From positions 1 to 27,920 of the forward strand of contig JAZQIO010000033.1 in assembly GCA_045541135.1 (NCBI GenBank): DNA of 27,920 bases, in the 5' to 3' direction. Shown here one piece after another: positions 7,848-15,944 of this stretch (position 1 is its first letter; each line of letters starts with the position of its first letter). This stretch comes from CAZNKU01 sp045541135. GTDB taxonomy: Bacteria > Bacillota > Clostridia > Monoglobales > Firm-18. The notes beneath the pieces are model-generated. The model was given only the letters and a program-made list of their open reading frames with translations, was not told the origin of the DNA and did not search any database. The translations under genes and the position numbers were made by a program.

Positions 7848-8282
7848 ATGATAAACAACGATACAGTAAATTTACTGAAGGAATGTAATGCGGGAATACA
7901 GATGGGAGTAAGTGCCATTGATGAGGTATTACCTAAAGTTGAAAGCAAAAATCTTGAAACACTTTTAAATGATTACAAAAACAAGCATACTCAGCTTGGT
8001 AATGAAACCAACGGCTTACTTCAGGAACTGGGAGAAGAATCAAAAGAGCCTAACCCTATGGCAAAGGGAATGTCGTGGCTTAAAACGAATGTAAAGCTCA
8101 GCTGGGATGAAAGTGATGCTACTGTTTCTGACCTTATTACCGATGGTTGTAATATGGGTGTAAAGTCAATAAGACGTTATATGAACCAATATGACAAGGC
8201 AGATGAAAGAAGTGTAGCAATTGCAAATAAGCTTATTGATATTGAACAGGAGCTGGCTGTGGAAATAGCTCCGTATCTTTAA
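7848..8282 (+). CDS. Ferritin-like four-helix protein, DUF2383-like
   Basis: 144 residues, almost all helical by pattern, arranged as two pairs of helices (about 3-33, 36-66, 78-112, 117-142). This is the layout of the DUF2383/PA2169 four-helix ferritin-like proteins, and the repeated amphipathic pattern with Glu/Asp/His residues fits. I do not see a full set of diiron ligands, so iron storage should not be assumed. It starts at ATG 7848 with AGGTG five bases upstream. It stands alone, facing the ech-hyp operon tail to tail, and shares that operon's terminator. A general stress or sporulation-stage role is possible but unproven. Confidence 0.6.
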   Translation: MINNDTVNLLKECNAGIQMGVSAIDEVLPKVESKNLETLLNDYKNKHTQLGNETNGLLQELGEESKEPNPMAKGMSWLKTNVKLSWDESDATVSDLITDGCNMGVKSIRRYMNQYDKADERSVAIANKLIDIEQELAVEIAPYL

Positions 8283-8310
8283 AAAGCTCAGTATTAACAC
8301 TGAGCTTTTT
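8281..8310. terminator. Bidirectional terminator containing both stop codons
   Basis: Twelve-base perfect stem AAAAAGCTCAGT (8281-8292) with ACTGAGCTTTTT (8299-8310) and a six-base loop. It has U-runs on both strands. The plus-strand gene's TAA (8280-8282) runs into the left arm, and the minus-strand TAA (8294-8296) lies in the loop, so one hairpin ends both convergent transcripts. Confidence 0.92.
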
Positions 8311-8716
8311 CTTTTGATATTTTTGATATTCTGTCTACTGTAATCAATATAAGTTCGTTTAGTGAAAGCGATTCTGTACCTATTACTATGTTGTTGCAGT
8401 TGTTTGTAGGTATTAACAGTTTTTGCGCGTTTGATGAACCCACTGCCTCTGCCATTTTTGGTGTGACCTCACCAAGCATTGAATCTGCAATGGTTATTCC
8501 TAAAGGACCTACTATAATGTCAGCTTTTTTTGCATTTACAATTACGGGATTTTCGCCGGATGCACCTTTGTCTGCACCTGCCTTTAACATAGCGGAGGTA
8601 GCAATGCTGTTAGTTCCTATTGCAATAACTTCCTGCTCCGGTAATGCCTTTTTTAACAGAGATATAACCATAGAACCTATTTTTCCACCCTGTCCGTCTA
8701 TAACTAAAATATTCAT
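8294..8716 (-). CDS. DUF3842 family protein, last gene of the ech-hyp operon
   Basis: 140 residues. It begins MNILVIDGQGGKIGS, a strand plus glycine-rich turn typical of a Rossmann-like nucleotide-binding fold, and continues with alternating strands and helices (EVIAIGTNSIAT, ADIIVGPLGI, KLLIPTNNCNNIVIG). I recognise it as the DUF3842 family, whose function is not established. It is the twelfth and last gene of the operon. The TAG of hypE forms part of its ribosome binding site (TAGGAG), 12 bases separate the two reading frames, and translation is probably coupled. The context suggests a role connected with hydrogenase assembly or control, but this is inference from position only. Confidence 0.82.
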   Translation of the reverse strand: MNILVIDGQGGKIGSMVISLLKKALPEQEVIAIGTNSIATSAMLKAGADKGASGENPVIVNAKKADIIVGPLGITIADSMLGEVTPKMAEAVGSSNAQKLLIPTNNCNNIVIGTESLSLNELILITVDRISKISKEKAQC

Positions 8717-8728
8717 ATTTTTACACTC

Positions 8729-9709
8729 CTAACATATTCTCGGCAAACCTTCGCCGTAAAGCTCGCTTACGGTACGTTTTCCGCCTATTGTAGTTACCAT
8801 TGTAACACCATCGCCTTCAGATGCTTCGCCTATAACTGTGGCATTTTTACCATATTTACATTTCTTGATTATTTCAAGAGCTATTTTCTCCTGCTCTTTT
8901 GGTACTGATACAACCAATTTGCCCTCGTTTCCCATGTGCATAGGATTAAGCCCTAATATTTTACAGAATGATTTTACCTGAGTGTCTATGGGTAATTTTT
9001 CTTCATATATTGTAATTGCACATTTTGATGCTTCGGAAAGTTCGTTTAAAACCGTACCCAAACCGCCACGTGTTACGTCACGCATACAATGAACTTCTAT
9101 GTTATTTTCAATAAGCTTGTGTACAATTTCGTTCAAAGGTGCACAGTCACTTTCAATTGTGTTTTCAATATTCATTCTTGCACTTAAAATTGTGGCATGG
9201 TGGTCTCCTAAGTTGCCTGAAATTATAATGCTGTCGTTTGGTTTTAAATTGTAACAGCTTATATCTGTGTTTTCATCCACAAAGCCTATGCCTGAAGTGT
9301 TAATGTAAAGCCCGCCGTTTCCGTTAATAACCTTTGTGTCTCCTGCTGCAATTATAACGCCTGCTTCTTTTGCTGTGCTTGCCATTGACTTTACAATTTG
9401 CTCTAAAAGTTCTGTGTCAAGACCTTCTTCAATTATAAAACCACAGGTTAAATACTTTGGCAAAGCACCACGCATAAGCAGGTCATTTACAGTGCCGCAC
9501 ACAGCCATATGTCCAATATCTCCACCTTTGAATATAAGGGGAGTTACAACAAAGCTGTCTGTTGTAAAGGCAATTTGCTTTGCACCTTCTAAAACTGCAC
9601 TGTCCTCCATACGGTCAAGTACGGGGTTTGAAAAATGCTTTGCAAATATTTTGTTTATAAGCTCTGTTGTGCTTTTGCCACCGCTTCCGTGAGCTAATGT
9701 TATTTTCAT
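8729..9709 (-). CDS. hypE: Hydrogenase maturation protein HypE
   Basis: HypE dehydrates a carbamoyl group on its own C-terminal cysteine to a thiocyanate, using ATP, and passes cyanide to iron held on HypCD. The 326 residues match the family length. Seen in sequence: the N-terminal AHGSGGK loop, TTDSFVV, the AIR-synthase-like segment MRDVTRGGLGTVLNE, MGNEGK, and the ending PRIC with the acceptor Cys326 as last residue. It lies six bases downstream of hypD, with its ribosome binding site (AGGGTG) overlapping the hypD stop. It ends in TAG, so TAG functions as a stop in this genome. The acceptor motif is intact. Confidence 0.97.
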   Translation of the reverse strand: MKITLAHGSGGKSTTELINKIFAKHFSNPVLDRMEDSAVLEGAKQIAFTTDSFVVTPLIFKGGDIGHMAVCGTVNDLLMRGALPKYLTCGFIIEEGLDTELLEQIVKSMASTAKEAGVIIAAGDTKVINGNGGLYINTSGIGFVDENTDISCYNLKPNDSIIISGNLGDHHATILSARMNIENTIESDCAPLNEIVHKLIENNIEVHCMRDVTRGGLGTVLNELSEASKCAITIYEEKLPIDTQVKSFCKILGLNPMHMGNEGKLVVSVPKEQEKIALEIIKKCKYGKNATVIGEASEGDGVTMVTTIGGKRTVSELYGEGLPRIC

Positions 9710-9715
9710 CGGTTA

Positions 9716-10759
9716 TCACACCCTTTTGTTTACAAAATAGTTAAAACAGCTACCCTCGGTAGATACCATACATGCACCCTGTGGTGTATCCGGTGTGCAT
9801 TTTTTGCCGAATAGTCCGCACTGTGTAGGAGAAATTCTTCCACATACTACATCAGTACATCTGCAAGCTGTTGCCTTTTCAGTATCATCAATAAGGTCAT
9901 AGCTTCCTGCATCAAGGTGTTTATACTCATCACACAGTACAAGACCTGAATTTTCTATAATGCCTAAACCACGCCATGATGCGGAATGTGGCATAAAATA
10001 TTTGTCCGTTAATTCTCCGGATTTTTCGTTTCTATGTGGCAAAACCGCATCTGTGTAAAGGTTTACAACTTTACTTTTGCCTTTTAATTTTACGATTGAA
10101 TAAATCGCCTCAATAAGGTCTTTTCCTTCAAATCCCGATACCACAAACGGTAAATTGTACTTTTCTGCAAGCGGTCGGAACATTTCACTGCCTGTTATGA
10201 CGCTAACATGACCGGGTGCAATAAAACCGTCGACTTCTATTCCTTGAGCGCACAGAGTGTCTATAACGGCAGGCATTGTTTTAAGAGCGGTTAAAAGTTT
10301 TATGTTTTTTATGTTGTTTTCAACTATATGTTTTACAAGTAACGCATAAATTGGTGTAGTGGTTTCAAAGCCCACCGCTGCAAATACAAAGGTTGTATCT
10401 TCGTTTTCTTCAGCAAGCTTTACAACCTCAAATGGTGAATACACCATTTTTACATTTGCTCCCTCGGCACTTGCCTCACTTAGTGACTTTTGGCTACCGC
10501 ATACTCTTATCATATCTCCGAACGTTACTACACAGGTGTGGGGCATTATTGCAAGCTCAACAAGTCTGTCAATGTAGGAGGCCACTGTTACGCAAACAGG
10601 ACATCCCGGGCCTGAAACAAGCTTTATTTTCGGTGATATAATCTGATGTATCCCATTTTCGGAAATTGCCGCAGTATGTGTACCGCAAACCTCCATTATA
10701 CGTATGGGCTCTCCGTCATATTCGCTTAGAAATTTAATCATTGACTGTAAATCTGTCAT
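9716..10759 (-). CDS. hypD: Hydrogenase maturation protein HypD
   Basis: HypD is the iron-sulfur scaffold on which, with HypC, the Fe(CN)2CO unit is assembled in the cytoplasm. The 347 residues include MEVCGTHT (Cys25), SGPGCPVCVT (Cys53 and Cys56) and GFETTTP. A cysteine-rich C-terminus holds the [4Fe-4S] ligands and thiol redox pair (CRCTDVVCGR, QCGLFGKKC, GACMVSTEGSC). All the motifs I know for the family are present. Its ATG overlaps the hypC stop (ATGA), which fits the 1:1 HypC-HypD complex. Confidence 0.97.
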   Translation of the reverse strand: MTDLQSMIKFLSEYDGEPIRIMEVCGTHTAAISENGIHQIISPKIKLVSGPGCPVCVTVASYIDRLVELAIMPHTCVVTFGDMIRVCGSQKSLSEASAEGANVKMVYSPFEVVKLAEENEDTTFVFAAVGFETTTPIYALLVKHIVENNIKNIKLLTALKTMPAVIDTLCAQGIEVDGFIAPGHVSVITGSEMFRPLAEKYNLPFVVSGFEGKDLIEAIYSIVKLKGKSKVVNLYTDAVLPHRNEKSGELTDKYFMPHSASWRGLGIIENSGLVLCDEYKHLDAGSYDLIDDTEKATACRCTDVVCGRISPTQCGLFGKKCTPDTPQGACMVSTEGSCFNYFVNKRV

Positions 10760-10974
10760 TTTGAAATTTCCTCTAATTCTTCAAATAATTTTCGCATTTC
10801 GTCGGCGTCCTTTTTGCTCATAACCTGAATTATAAGTCCTGCGTGTACAAGTACATCGTCGTCTACCTTTACATCTATAATGCCCGTGTGGGCACGCACA
10901 ATATTGCCGTTGAAGTCTACTTCTGCAATTTCGTTATCTATTTTCACAACTTTTCCTGTTGCCGCTACGCACAT
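10756..10974 (-). CDS. hypC: Hydrogenase maturation chaperone HypC
   Basis: HypC carries the iron with its CO and CN ligands, bound together with HypD, and delivers it to the hydrogenase large subunit (here EchE). The 72-residue protein starts MCVAATGKV, so the essential cysteine is residue 2 after the initiator Met. The OB-fold-like beta barrel follows (VDFNGNIVRAHTG, VLVHAGLIIQ) and ends in an acidic helix. It directly follows the hypF stop codon (TAA then ATG) and overlaps hypD by four bases. This is the only HypC/HybG-type gene in the operon. Confidence 0.96.
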   Translation of the reverse strand: MCVAATGKVVKIDNEIAEVDFNGNIVRAHTGIIDVKVDDDVLVHAGLIIQVMSKKDADEMRKLFEELEEISK

Positions 10975-13143
10975 TTATTTCACCTTCCCTGACATAATAT
11001 ATGCCTGACCTAAAGCTATGCCTCCGTCATTGGTAGGCACTTGTCGATTAATATAAATATTGTATCCTTTTTTACGTAATTTGTCTATACAAATTTCTGT
11101 GAGAATTCTGTTCATAAACACACCACCTGAAAGTGCAATGTTTTTTATTTTGAATTTATCACATACTTCCACAACTGCATTTGCAATAGCATGATGAAAT
11201 CCTAAAGCTATTTCCTTTACACCACCTTTGGATTCATAAATTTGTTTTATAAGTGACAAAACGTCCCATTCTTCGCCATTTGACGGAAGTGTAAAGTTTT
11301 CAAACTTGTCAGCTTTTGATGCTGTTATTTCTAACATTGTGGCACATTTACCTTCGTATGTATTATAATCACATATTCCAAGCATTGCACTTACAGCATC
11401 AAAAAGCCTGCCCATACTTGAGGAATATACTGTATTTATTCCTGCAACAAGTGCGGCATCTGCAAGCTTGTCTTCAATATCAATTCCTGCATTCCATAAA
11501 TAACAATTCAAGACATTTTTTGCATTTTTGCTTAATTCATCACCACCAAATGTTTTTATTGACTTCAGGTGGTATTTTCGGTCAAATTCGCCGTTCTTGT
11601 ACTCAAATACTTCACTGCCCCAAATGTTGCCGTCATTTCCGAAGCCTGTACCGTCAAATGCAAAGCCCAGACAGTCACCTTTTATATTATGTTCTGCTAT
11701 TACGGACGCTATGTGAGATATATGGTGCTGAACATAGGTTGGTGTTTCGCACAGTGATTTTGTATGTTCGGTACTGAAATATCCGGGGTGCATATCACAT
11801 ACAAATTTGTCGGCATTTATGTTAAACATTTCCGACATCCTTTTTATGTTTACTTTATAAGCATCAAAACTTTCCTTGTTTTCAAGGTCACCGAAATACT
11901 GGCTTATATATGCTCTGTTTTCTGCCATCAGGCAAAAGGATGCTTTAAGGTCACCGCCTGATGCAAATATTTTGTTTTCGATTTTTTTATCAAGCCATAT
12001 AGGTAGAGGGGTATAACCTCTGCCACGGCGTATTAACTGTAAGTCGTTATCTATAACTCGGACAATGCTGTCATCCAGTGGGGTTAAAATGTCCCTTTCG
12101 TGATAAAGCACACCATCAAGATATTCTGAGCTTTCGTAAATTTTCAACATTTTGTCATTTGATGTTATAATTGGCTCGCACGATATATTACCGCTTGTCA
12201 TAACAAGTGGACCGCATTCTTTTGTAAGAGAATACTGTACAGTATTGCACGGTAAAAATGCACCTATGTCATTACTGTTTTCACACACATTTGAAGGGAA
12301 TATATTTTTACCGTTCTTTTTAACCAATACAATAGGTCTTGCATCTGATGTTAAAGCCTGTTGCTCTTTTTCGGATACAAAGGCATATTTTTTTATTTCT
12401 TCTGTATTTAAAAACATTACGGCAAAGGGCTTTTCTTCACGCTGTTTCAGGTTGCGTAGTTTTTCAACTGCTTTTTCGTCAGTTGCACTGCATACGAAGT
12501 GGAATCCGCCAATATCACGTACAGCTATAATCTTTCCGTCTTTTATATCTGTAATTGCCTTTGTAAGGGGATTGCCGTTTTTTGTATATTTTAATACAGG
12601 ACCGCATTCATTGCAGGCAATAGTTTGTGCATAGCAACGTCTGTTGTTTGCATTGTTATATTCTTCTTCACAGGTTTTGCACATATGGAATATTTCCATA
12701 GTGGTATTTATTCTGTCATAAGGTAAGCTTTTCATTATACTGTACCTTGGACCGCAGGAAACACAGCTTATAAACGGATGATTATACCGTCTGTTGTTTT
12801 TATCATTAAATTCATTAATGCACTTTTCACATACGCCTATGTCGGCAGGTATTACGGGAATAACATCACAGTTTTCACTTTCAATAATTTCAAAAGTATT
12901 AAATAGTTGGTCGGGAACAATTTCGGTTACGGTTTTATGAATTTCACAGCCTTGGGGCTTATGAGAAATAAGATATTGAACAAAGCTGTCCAATATCTTA
13001 TCATCTGCGTTTACAAATATCTCTACAATACCGCCTGTGTTTTTAACATTACCTTTAAGGTTAAAGCTTTCGGCAGTACGCTGTACATACGGGCGAAAAC
13101 CTACGCCCTGCACAAGCCCGTATACTGTAATTTTTCTTGTCAT
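10975..13143 (-). CDS. hypF: Carbamoyltransferase HypF
   Basis: HypF makes carbamoyl-adenylate from carbamoyl phosphate and ATP and transfers the carbamoyl group to HypE, the first step of cyanide ligand synthesis. Domains in order in its 722 residues: acylphosphatase-like (1-90, with VQGVGFRPYV); two zinc fingers (Cys105/108 with 127/130, and Cys155/158 with 177/180); YrdC-like (about 195-380); and Kae1-like (about 390-722, with HHISHIASV, FAFDGTGFG, LSGGVFMN, NDGGIALGQ). It is complete. Its ATG overlaps the hypA stop by four bases, and hypC follows without a gap. Confidence 0.96.
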   Translation of the reverse strand: MTRKITVYGLVQGVGFRPYVQRTAESFNLKGNVKNTGGIVEIFVNADDKILDSFVQYLISHKPQGCEIHKTVTEIVPDQLFNTFEIIESENCDVIPVIPADIGVCEKCINEFNDKNNRRYNHPFISCVSCGPRYSIMKSLPYDRINTTMEIFHMCKTCEEEYNNANNRRCYAQTIACNECGPVLKYTKNGNPLTKAITDIKDGKIIAVRDIGGFHFVCSATDEKAVEKLRNLKQREEKPFAVMFLNTEEIKKYAFVSEKEQQALTSDARPIVLVKKNGKNIFPSNVCENSNDIGAFLPCNTVQYSLTKECGPLVMTSGNISCEPIITSNDKMLKIYESSEYLDGVLYHERDILTPLDDSIVRVIDNDLQLIRRGRGYTPLPIWLDKKIENKIFASGGDLKASFCLMAENRAYISQYFGDLENKESFDAYKVNIKRMSEMFNINADKFVCDMHPGYFSTEHTKSLCETPTYVQHHISHIASVIAEHNIKGDCLGFAFDGTGFGNDGNIWGSEVFEYKNGEFDRKYHLKSIKTFGGDELSKNAKNVLNCYLWNAGIDIEDKLADAALVAGINTVYSSSMGRLFDAVSAMLGICDYNTYEGKCATMLEITASKADKFENFTLPSNGEEWDVLSLIKQIYESKGGVKEIALGFHHAIANAVVEVCDKFKIKNIALSGGVFMNRILTEICIDKLRKKGYNIYINRQVPTNDGGIALGQAYIMSGKVK

Positions 13144-13481
13144 TCGGTTTCTATGCTGTCAATAGCCATTTCCTTGCCTATGTCTGTTGGAATACCCTCT
13201 GTGTTACAGTGTGGGCATTCGTAGTGAAATGGTTTCCTGGGAAACATTTCACCGCAGTTCGGGCATTTTAAAACAGCCTTTACATTCCTTACACATATTT
13301 CTGCATTTTCGCAGATTGTACCTTCTGAAGCAATTTCAAAATTCATCTTTACCGCCTCAGGTGAATAACCGGAATTTTCACCGATAACAAGGTTTATACG
13401 TACAACCTTGCTGTGGTTGCGTTCCTTCGCAGCCTCTAATGCGTGCTCTATAATGTGGCACGCCTCGTGATGTTCGTGCAT
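13140..13481 (-). CDS. hypA: Nickel metallochaperone HypA
   Basis: HypA delivers nickel to the large subunit, normally with the GTPase HypB. The 113 residues start MHE, so the nickel-ligand His2 is present. A zinc-ribbon hairpin has Cys73/76 and Cys89/92 (CPNCGEMF and ECPHC). The N-terminus is richer in histidine than usual, with four His and a Cys in the first nine residues, which may add metal-binding capacity. It has a good ribosome binding site (GGAGG, six bases from ATG), 15 bases downstream of echF. No hypB follows or precedes it in this window. Confidence 0.95.
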   Translation of the reverse strand: MHEHHEACHIIEHALEAAKERNHSKVVRINLVIGENSGYSPEAVKMNFEIASEGTICENAEICVRNVKAVLKCPNCGEMFPRKPFHYECPHCNTEGIPTDIGKEMAIDSIETE

Positions 13482-13496
13482 TTTAAACCTCCAATA

Positions 13497-14045
13497 TTAT
13501 TCCATATAAAGTGCATCCTTGCGGCATGCTTCCACACATGCACCACACTTTATACATTCATCTTTGTTGATTTCCCATTTCTTTTCAGCTCTGTCCACAG
13601 TGATTGCACCTGCAGGGCATTTTTTCGCACAAAGTGTGCAATATACACAGTTTTCTGCTTTGAATTTTACTTCTCCGCCTGTGTGAGCTGTTTTTACTTC
13701 TTCAATTTTACCTTGGTATGTGTCTACGGTTTTTGTACTGCTTGGCTCTGTGTAATTTCTGTCTACGCTAAGACATTTTTTTGGACAACTTATTACACAG
13801 TAGGAGCACTGCACACAACCCATACGTTCAATCGACCATGTCTTTGTTGCCTTGTCCACCGTAATGGCGGAGGAGGGGCATTTTCTGGAGCACATACCGC
13901 AGAAAATACAGTCGTCTATATTAATTTGAATACTTCCGCGTGTTCTTTCCGTAAATTCGTTTTTAACATAAGGGTATTTACTTGTTACCGGTTTGTGGAA
14001 CAGGTTAGATAAGGCATGACCTGCAAAACTTAAAAATTTTGACAT
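13497..14045 (-). CDS. echF: EchF-like iron-sulfur subunit with four [4Fe-4S] motifs
   Basis: This subunit should pass electrons from soluble ferredoxin to the small subunit EchC. It has 182 residues with four complete CxxCxxCxxxC motifs: Cys46/49/52/56, Cys77/80/83/87, Cys133/136/139/143 and Cys164/167/170/174. Residues 44-95 and 131-182 are similar along their length (cysteine motif, then AITVD, then a Lys-Trp, then the second cysteine motif), so the protein is an internal duplication of a two-cluster module joined by a linker of about 35 residues. The well-studied EchF has two clusters, so this is an enlarged version. It lies 12 bases after echE. Confidence 0.9.
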   Translation of the reverse strand: MSKFLSFAGHALSNLFHKPVTSKYPYVKNEFTERTRGSIQINIDDCIFCGMCSRKCPSSAITVDKATKTWSIERMGCVQCSYCVISCPKKCLSVDRNYTEPSSTKTVDTYQGKIEEVKTAHTGGEVKFKAENCVYCTLCAKKCPAGAITVDRAEKKWEINKDECIKCGACVEACRKDALYME

Positions 14046-14057
14046 TTTAAAGACACC

Positions 14058-15137
14058 TTACCTTTCCGTACAGCTTACGCAAGGGTCGATTGTAAGAATT
14101 AAAATCGGCACATCTGCAAAGTCACAGCCCTGTAAAATTTTAACTAATGGACTAAGGTTTGTAAATGTAGGTGTTCTTACTCTTGCACGTTCCAAAAATT
14201 TTGTTCCGTTAGCCTTTACGTAGTATATAGCCTCGCCTCGTGGTTGTTCAACACGTACAAATGCTTCACCGTCCGGATTACCTGTGATTTTTGTTACAAT
14301 ATCACCGTCCGGTATCTGTTTAACTGCCTGTCGTATAATGTCAAAAGACTGGAATATTTCGCCAATACGTACTTCGCATCTTGCAAAGCTGTCACAGTTG
14401 TTGCTTGTGATAATTTTAAAATCTATGTTGTCGTATGCCGCATATCCAAGCTTTCTTACATCATATTCCACACCGCTTGCACGAAGCATAGGACCAACTG
14501 CACCAAGATTTACGGCATCGTCTTTTTTTAGTATACCTATGCCTTTTAATCTTGAAATTACTGATTTGTCTGTAAGGAATACATCTGTAAGCTTTCTGAT
14601 ATCAGATTCCATTTCGTCAAACATTTTAACGAAGGTTGCAAGCATTTCAGCATCCATATCCTTAAGAACACCGCCGACTTTATTAACGGAGAATATAACA
14701 CGTCCGCCCGTTGAGGCTTCAAACATATCAAGTATTTTTTCTCTCATTCTCCAGCATTGGTAGAAAAGTGCTTCAAAGCCAAATGCATCTGCCAAAAGAC
14801 CAAGCCAAAGCATATGGCTGTGGAGTCTTGACATTTCGCACCATATTGTACGCAGGTATTTTGCTCTGTCGGGGATTTCAACGTCGAAAATTCTTTCCAA
14901 TGCCTCACAGTATCCCATACCGTGCATATAACTGCATATGCCGCATATTCTTTCTATAACATATAAATAGTCATTAAAATCTCTTTTTTCAATAAGCTTT
15001 TCCAATCCGCGGTGTACATAGCCGATAGATGGTATTGCTTCAACAACCTTTTCATCTTCCATAACCAGGTCAAGATGAATAGGTTCCGGAAGTACCGGAT
15101 GTTGTGGACCAAAAGGTACTATAGTTCTTTTTCCCAT
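14058..15137 (-). CDS. echE: Ech hydrogenase large subunit (NiFe active site)
   Basis: Catalytic subunit holding the NiFe(CN)2CO centre; related to the 49-kDa subunit of complex I. In its 359 residues the four nickel ligands are present as ERICGIC (Cys65, Cys68) near the N-terminus and DPCVSC (Cys353, Cys356) at the C-terminus. The opening FGPQHPVLPEP is typical of the family. Only three residues (TER) follow Cys356, so there is no cleavable tail, as in described Ech large subunits. This agrees with the absence of a maturation endopeptidase gene. Its ATG has GGAGG upstream, and it follows echD at 12 bases. Confidence 0.96.
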   Translation of the reverse strand: MGKRTIVPFGPQHPVLPEPIHLDLVMEDEKVVEAIPSIGYVHRGLEKLIEKRDFNDYLYVIERICGICSYMHGMGYCEALERIFDVEIPDRAKYLRTIWCEMSRLHSHMLWLGLLADAFGFEALFYQCWRMREKILDMFEASTGGRVIFSVNKVGGVLKDMDAEMLATFVKMFDEMESDIRKLTDVFLTDKSVISRLKGIGILKKDDAVNLGAVGPMLRASGVEYDVRKLGYAAYDNIDFKIITSNNCDSFARCEVRIGEIFQSFDIIRQAVKQIPDGDIVTKITGNPDGEAFVRVEQPRGEAIYYVKANGTKFLERARVRTPTFTNLSPLVKILQGCDFADVPILILTIDPCVSCTER

Positions 15138-15149
15138 AACCTTACCTCC

Positions 15150-15491
15150 TTACTTTTTAAACGGTGTTTCCACATCAATTTTATATAGCTTGTTTTGGTA
15201 ATCAAGACTGATGTGCTGAATGTTTACGCCGAAAAGCTCTTTCATTTCATTTTCATAAAGTGCCGCTGAAGGGAATAGGTCTGAAATACTGGGTATTTCT
15301 ACATCTTCAGCAATTATTAGTCTGTAATTTCTGAAATCATATCCCTCTGCAAAGGAGTAGGAAAGCTCGTAACCGCCTTCAGTGCTTACTGCACAAATTT
15401 GTATAAGACGGTTGTTTTTTCTTCTTTCTTCTAAAACTTTGGTTGTTAAATCTGCGGGATCTATAACTATAAGCTGATAATTTTCTTTCAT
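15150..15491 (-). CDS. echD: Ech hydrogenase subunit EchD (NuoC-like)
   Basis: Small hydrophilic subunit of the peripheral arm, related to the 30-kDa subunit of complex I. The 113 residues contain the family signature NEMKELFGV, and a preceding segment with DLFPSAALYE. Its C-terminus is short, as in Ech. It sits between echC (one base gap, TGA then ATG) and echE, the standard Ech order. Confidence 0.9.
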   Translation of the reverse strand: MKENYQLIVIDPADLTTKVLEERRKNNRLIQICAVSTEGGYELSYSFAEGYDFRNYRLIIAEDVEIPSISDLFPSAALYENEMKELFGVNIQHISLDYQNKLYKIDVETPFKK

Positions 15492-15492
15492 A

Positions 15493-15933
15493 TCAATTCT
15501 CCTTTTCAGACTTTTTCTTTTTGTACTTTTCGTCTAAAAGTGTAACAGCTTTTACAACGCCGTCAATGATTGCTTCAGGTCTTGCGGCACAACCGGGAAC
15601 GTAAAGGTCTACCGGTATAGCTTTGTCTGCACCGCCTAAGATGTTGTAGCATTCTTTGAACACACCGCCGTTGCAGGCGCATATACCTACTGCAACAACA
15701 ACCTTTGGGTCAGGCATCTGGGCGTAAATTTGTTCAACAACCTCTTTGTTCTGGGTGTTGATACCGCCCGTTATAAGTAATATATCTGCATGTCTTGGAT
15801 TGCCTGTATTTATTACGCCAAAGCGCTCTGCATCATAAACAGGTGTAAGACATGCTAAAACTTCTATATCACATCCGTTACAGCTTGAGCCGTCGTAATG
15901 CATTATCCATGGTGATCTTCCAATATTAGACAT
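15493..15933 (-). CDS. echC: Ech hydrogenase small subunit EchC (NuoB-like)
   Basis: Small electron-transfer subunit with the cluster closest to the active site. In 146 residues the proximal [4Fe-4S] ligands are visible as SCNGC (Cys18, Cys21), VGICAC (Cys85) and VPGCAARPE (Cys115), the NuoB/PSST pattern. ILLITGGI and the short lysine-rich C-terminus are typical. The ribosome binding site (AGGAGG) overlaps the TAG stop of echB, so the two are probably translationally coupled. Confidence 0.96.
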   Translation of the reverse strand: MSNIGRSPWIMHYDGSSCNGCDIEVLACLTPVYDAERFGVINTGNPRHADILLITGGINTQNKEVVEQIYAQMPDPKVVVAVGICACNGGVFKECYNILGGADKAIPVDLYVPGCAARPEAIIDGVVKAVTLLDEKYKKKKSEKEN

Positions 15934-15944
15934 GTTTTTTCCTC

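Noticed and set aside
12152..12634. 160-codon plus-strand ORF antisense to hypF, and similar long shadow frames
   Set aside because: hypF is unambiguous on the opposite strand; the shadow frame has no ribosome binding site or recognisable domain.
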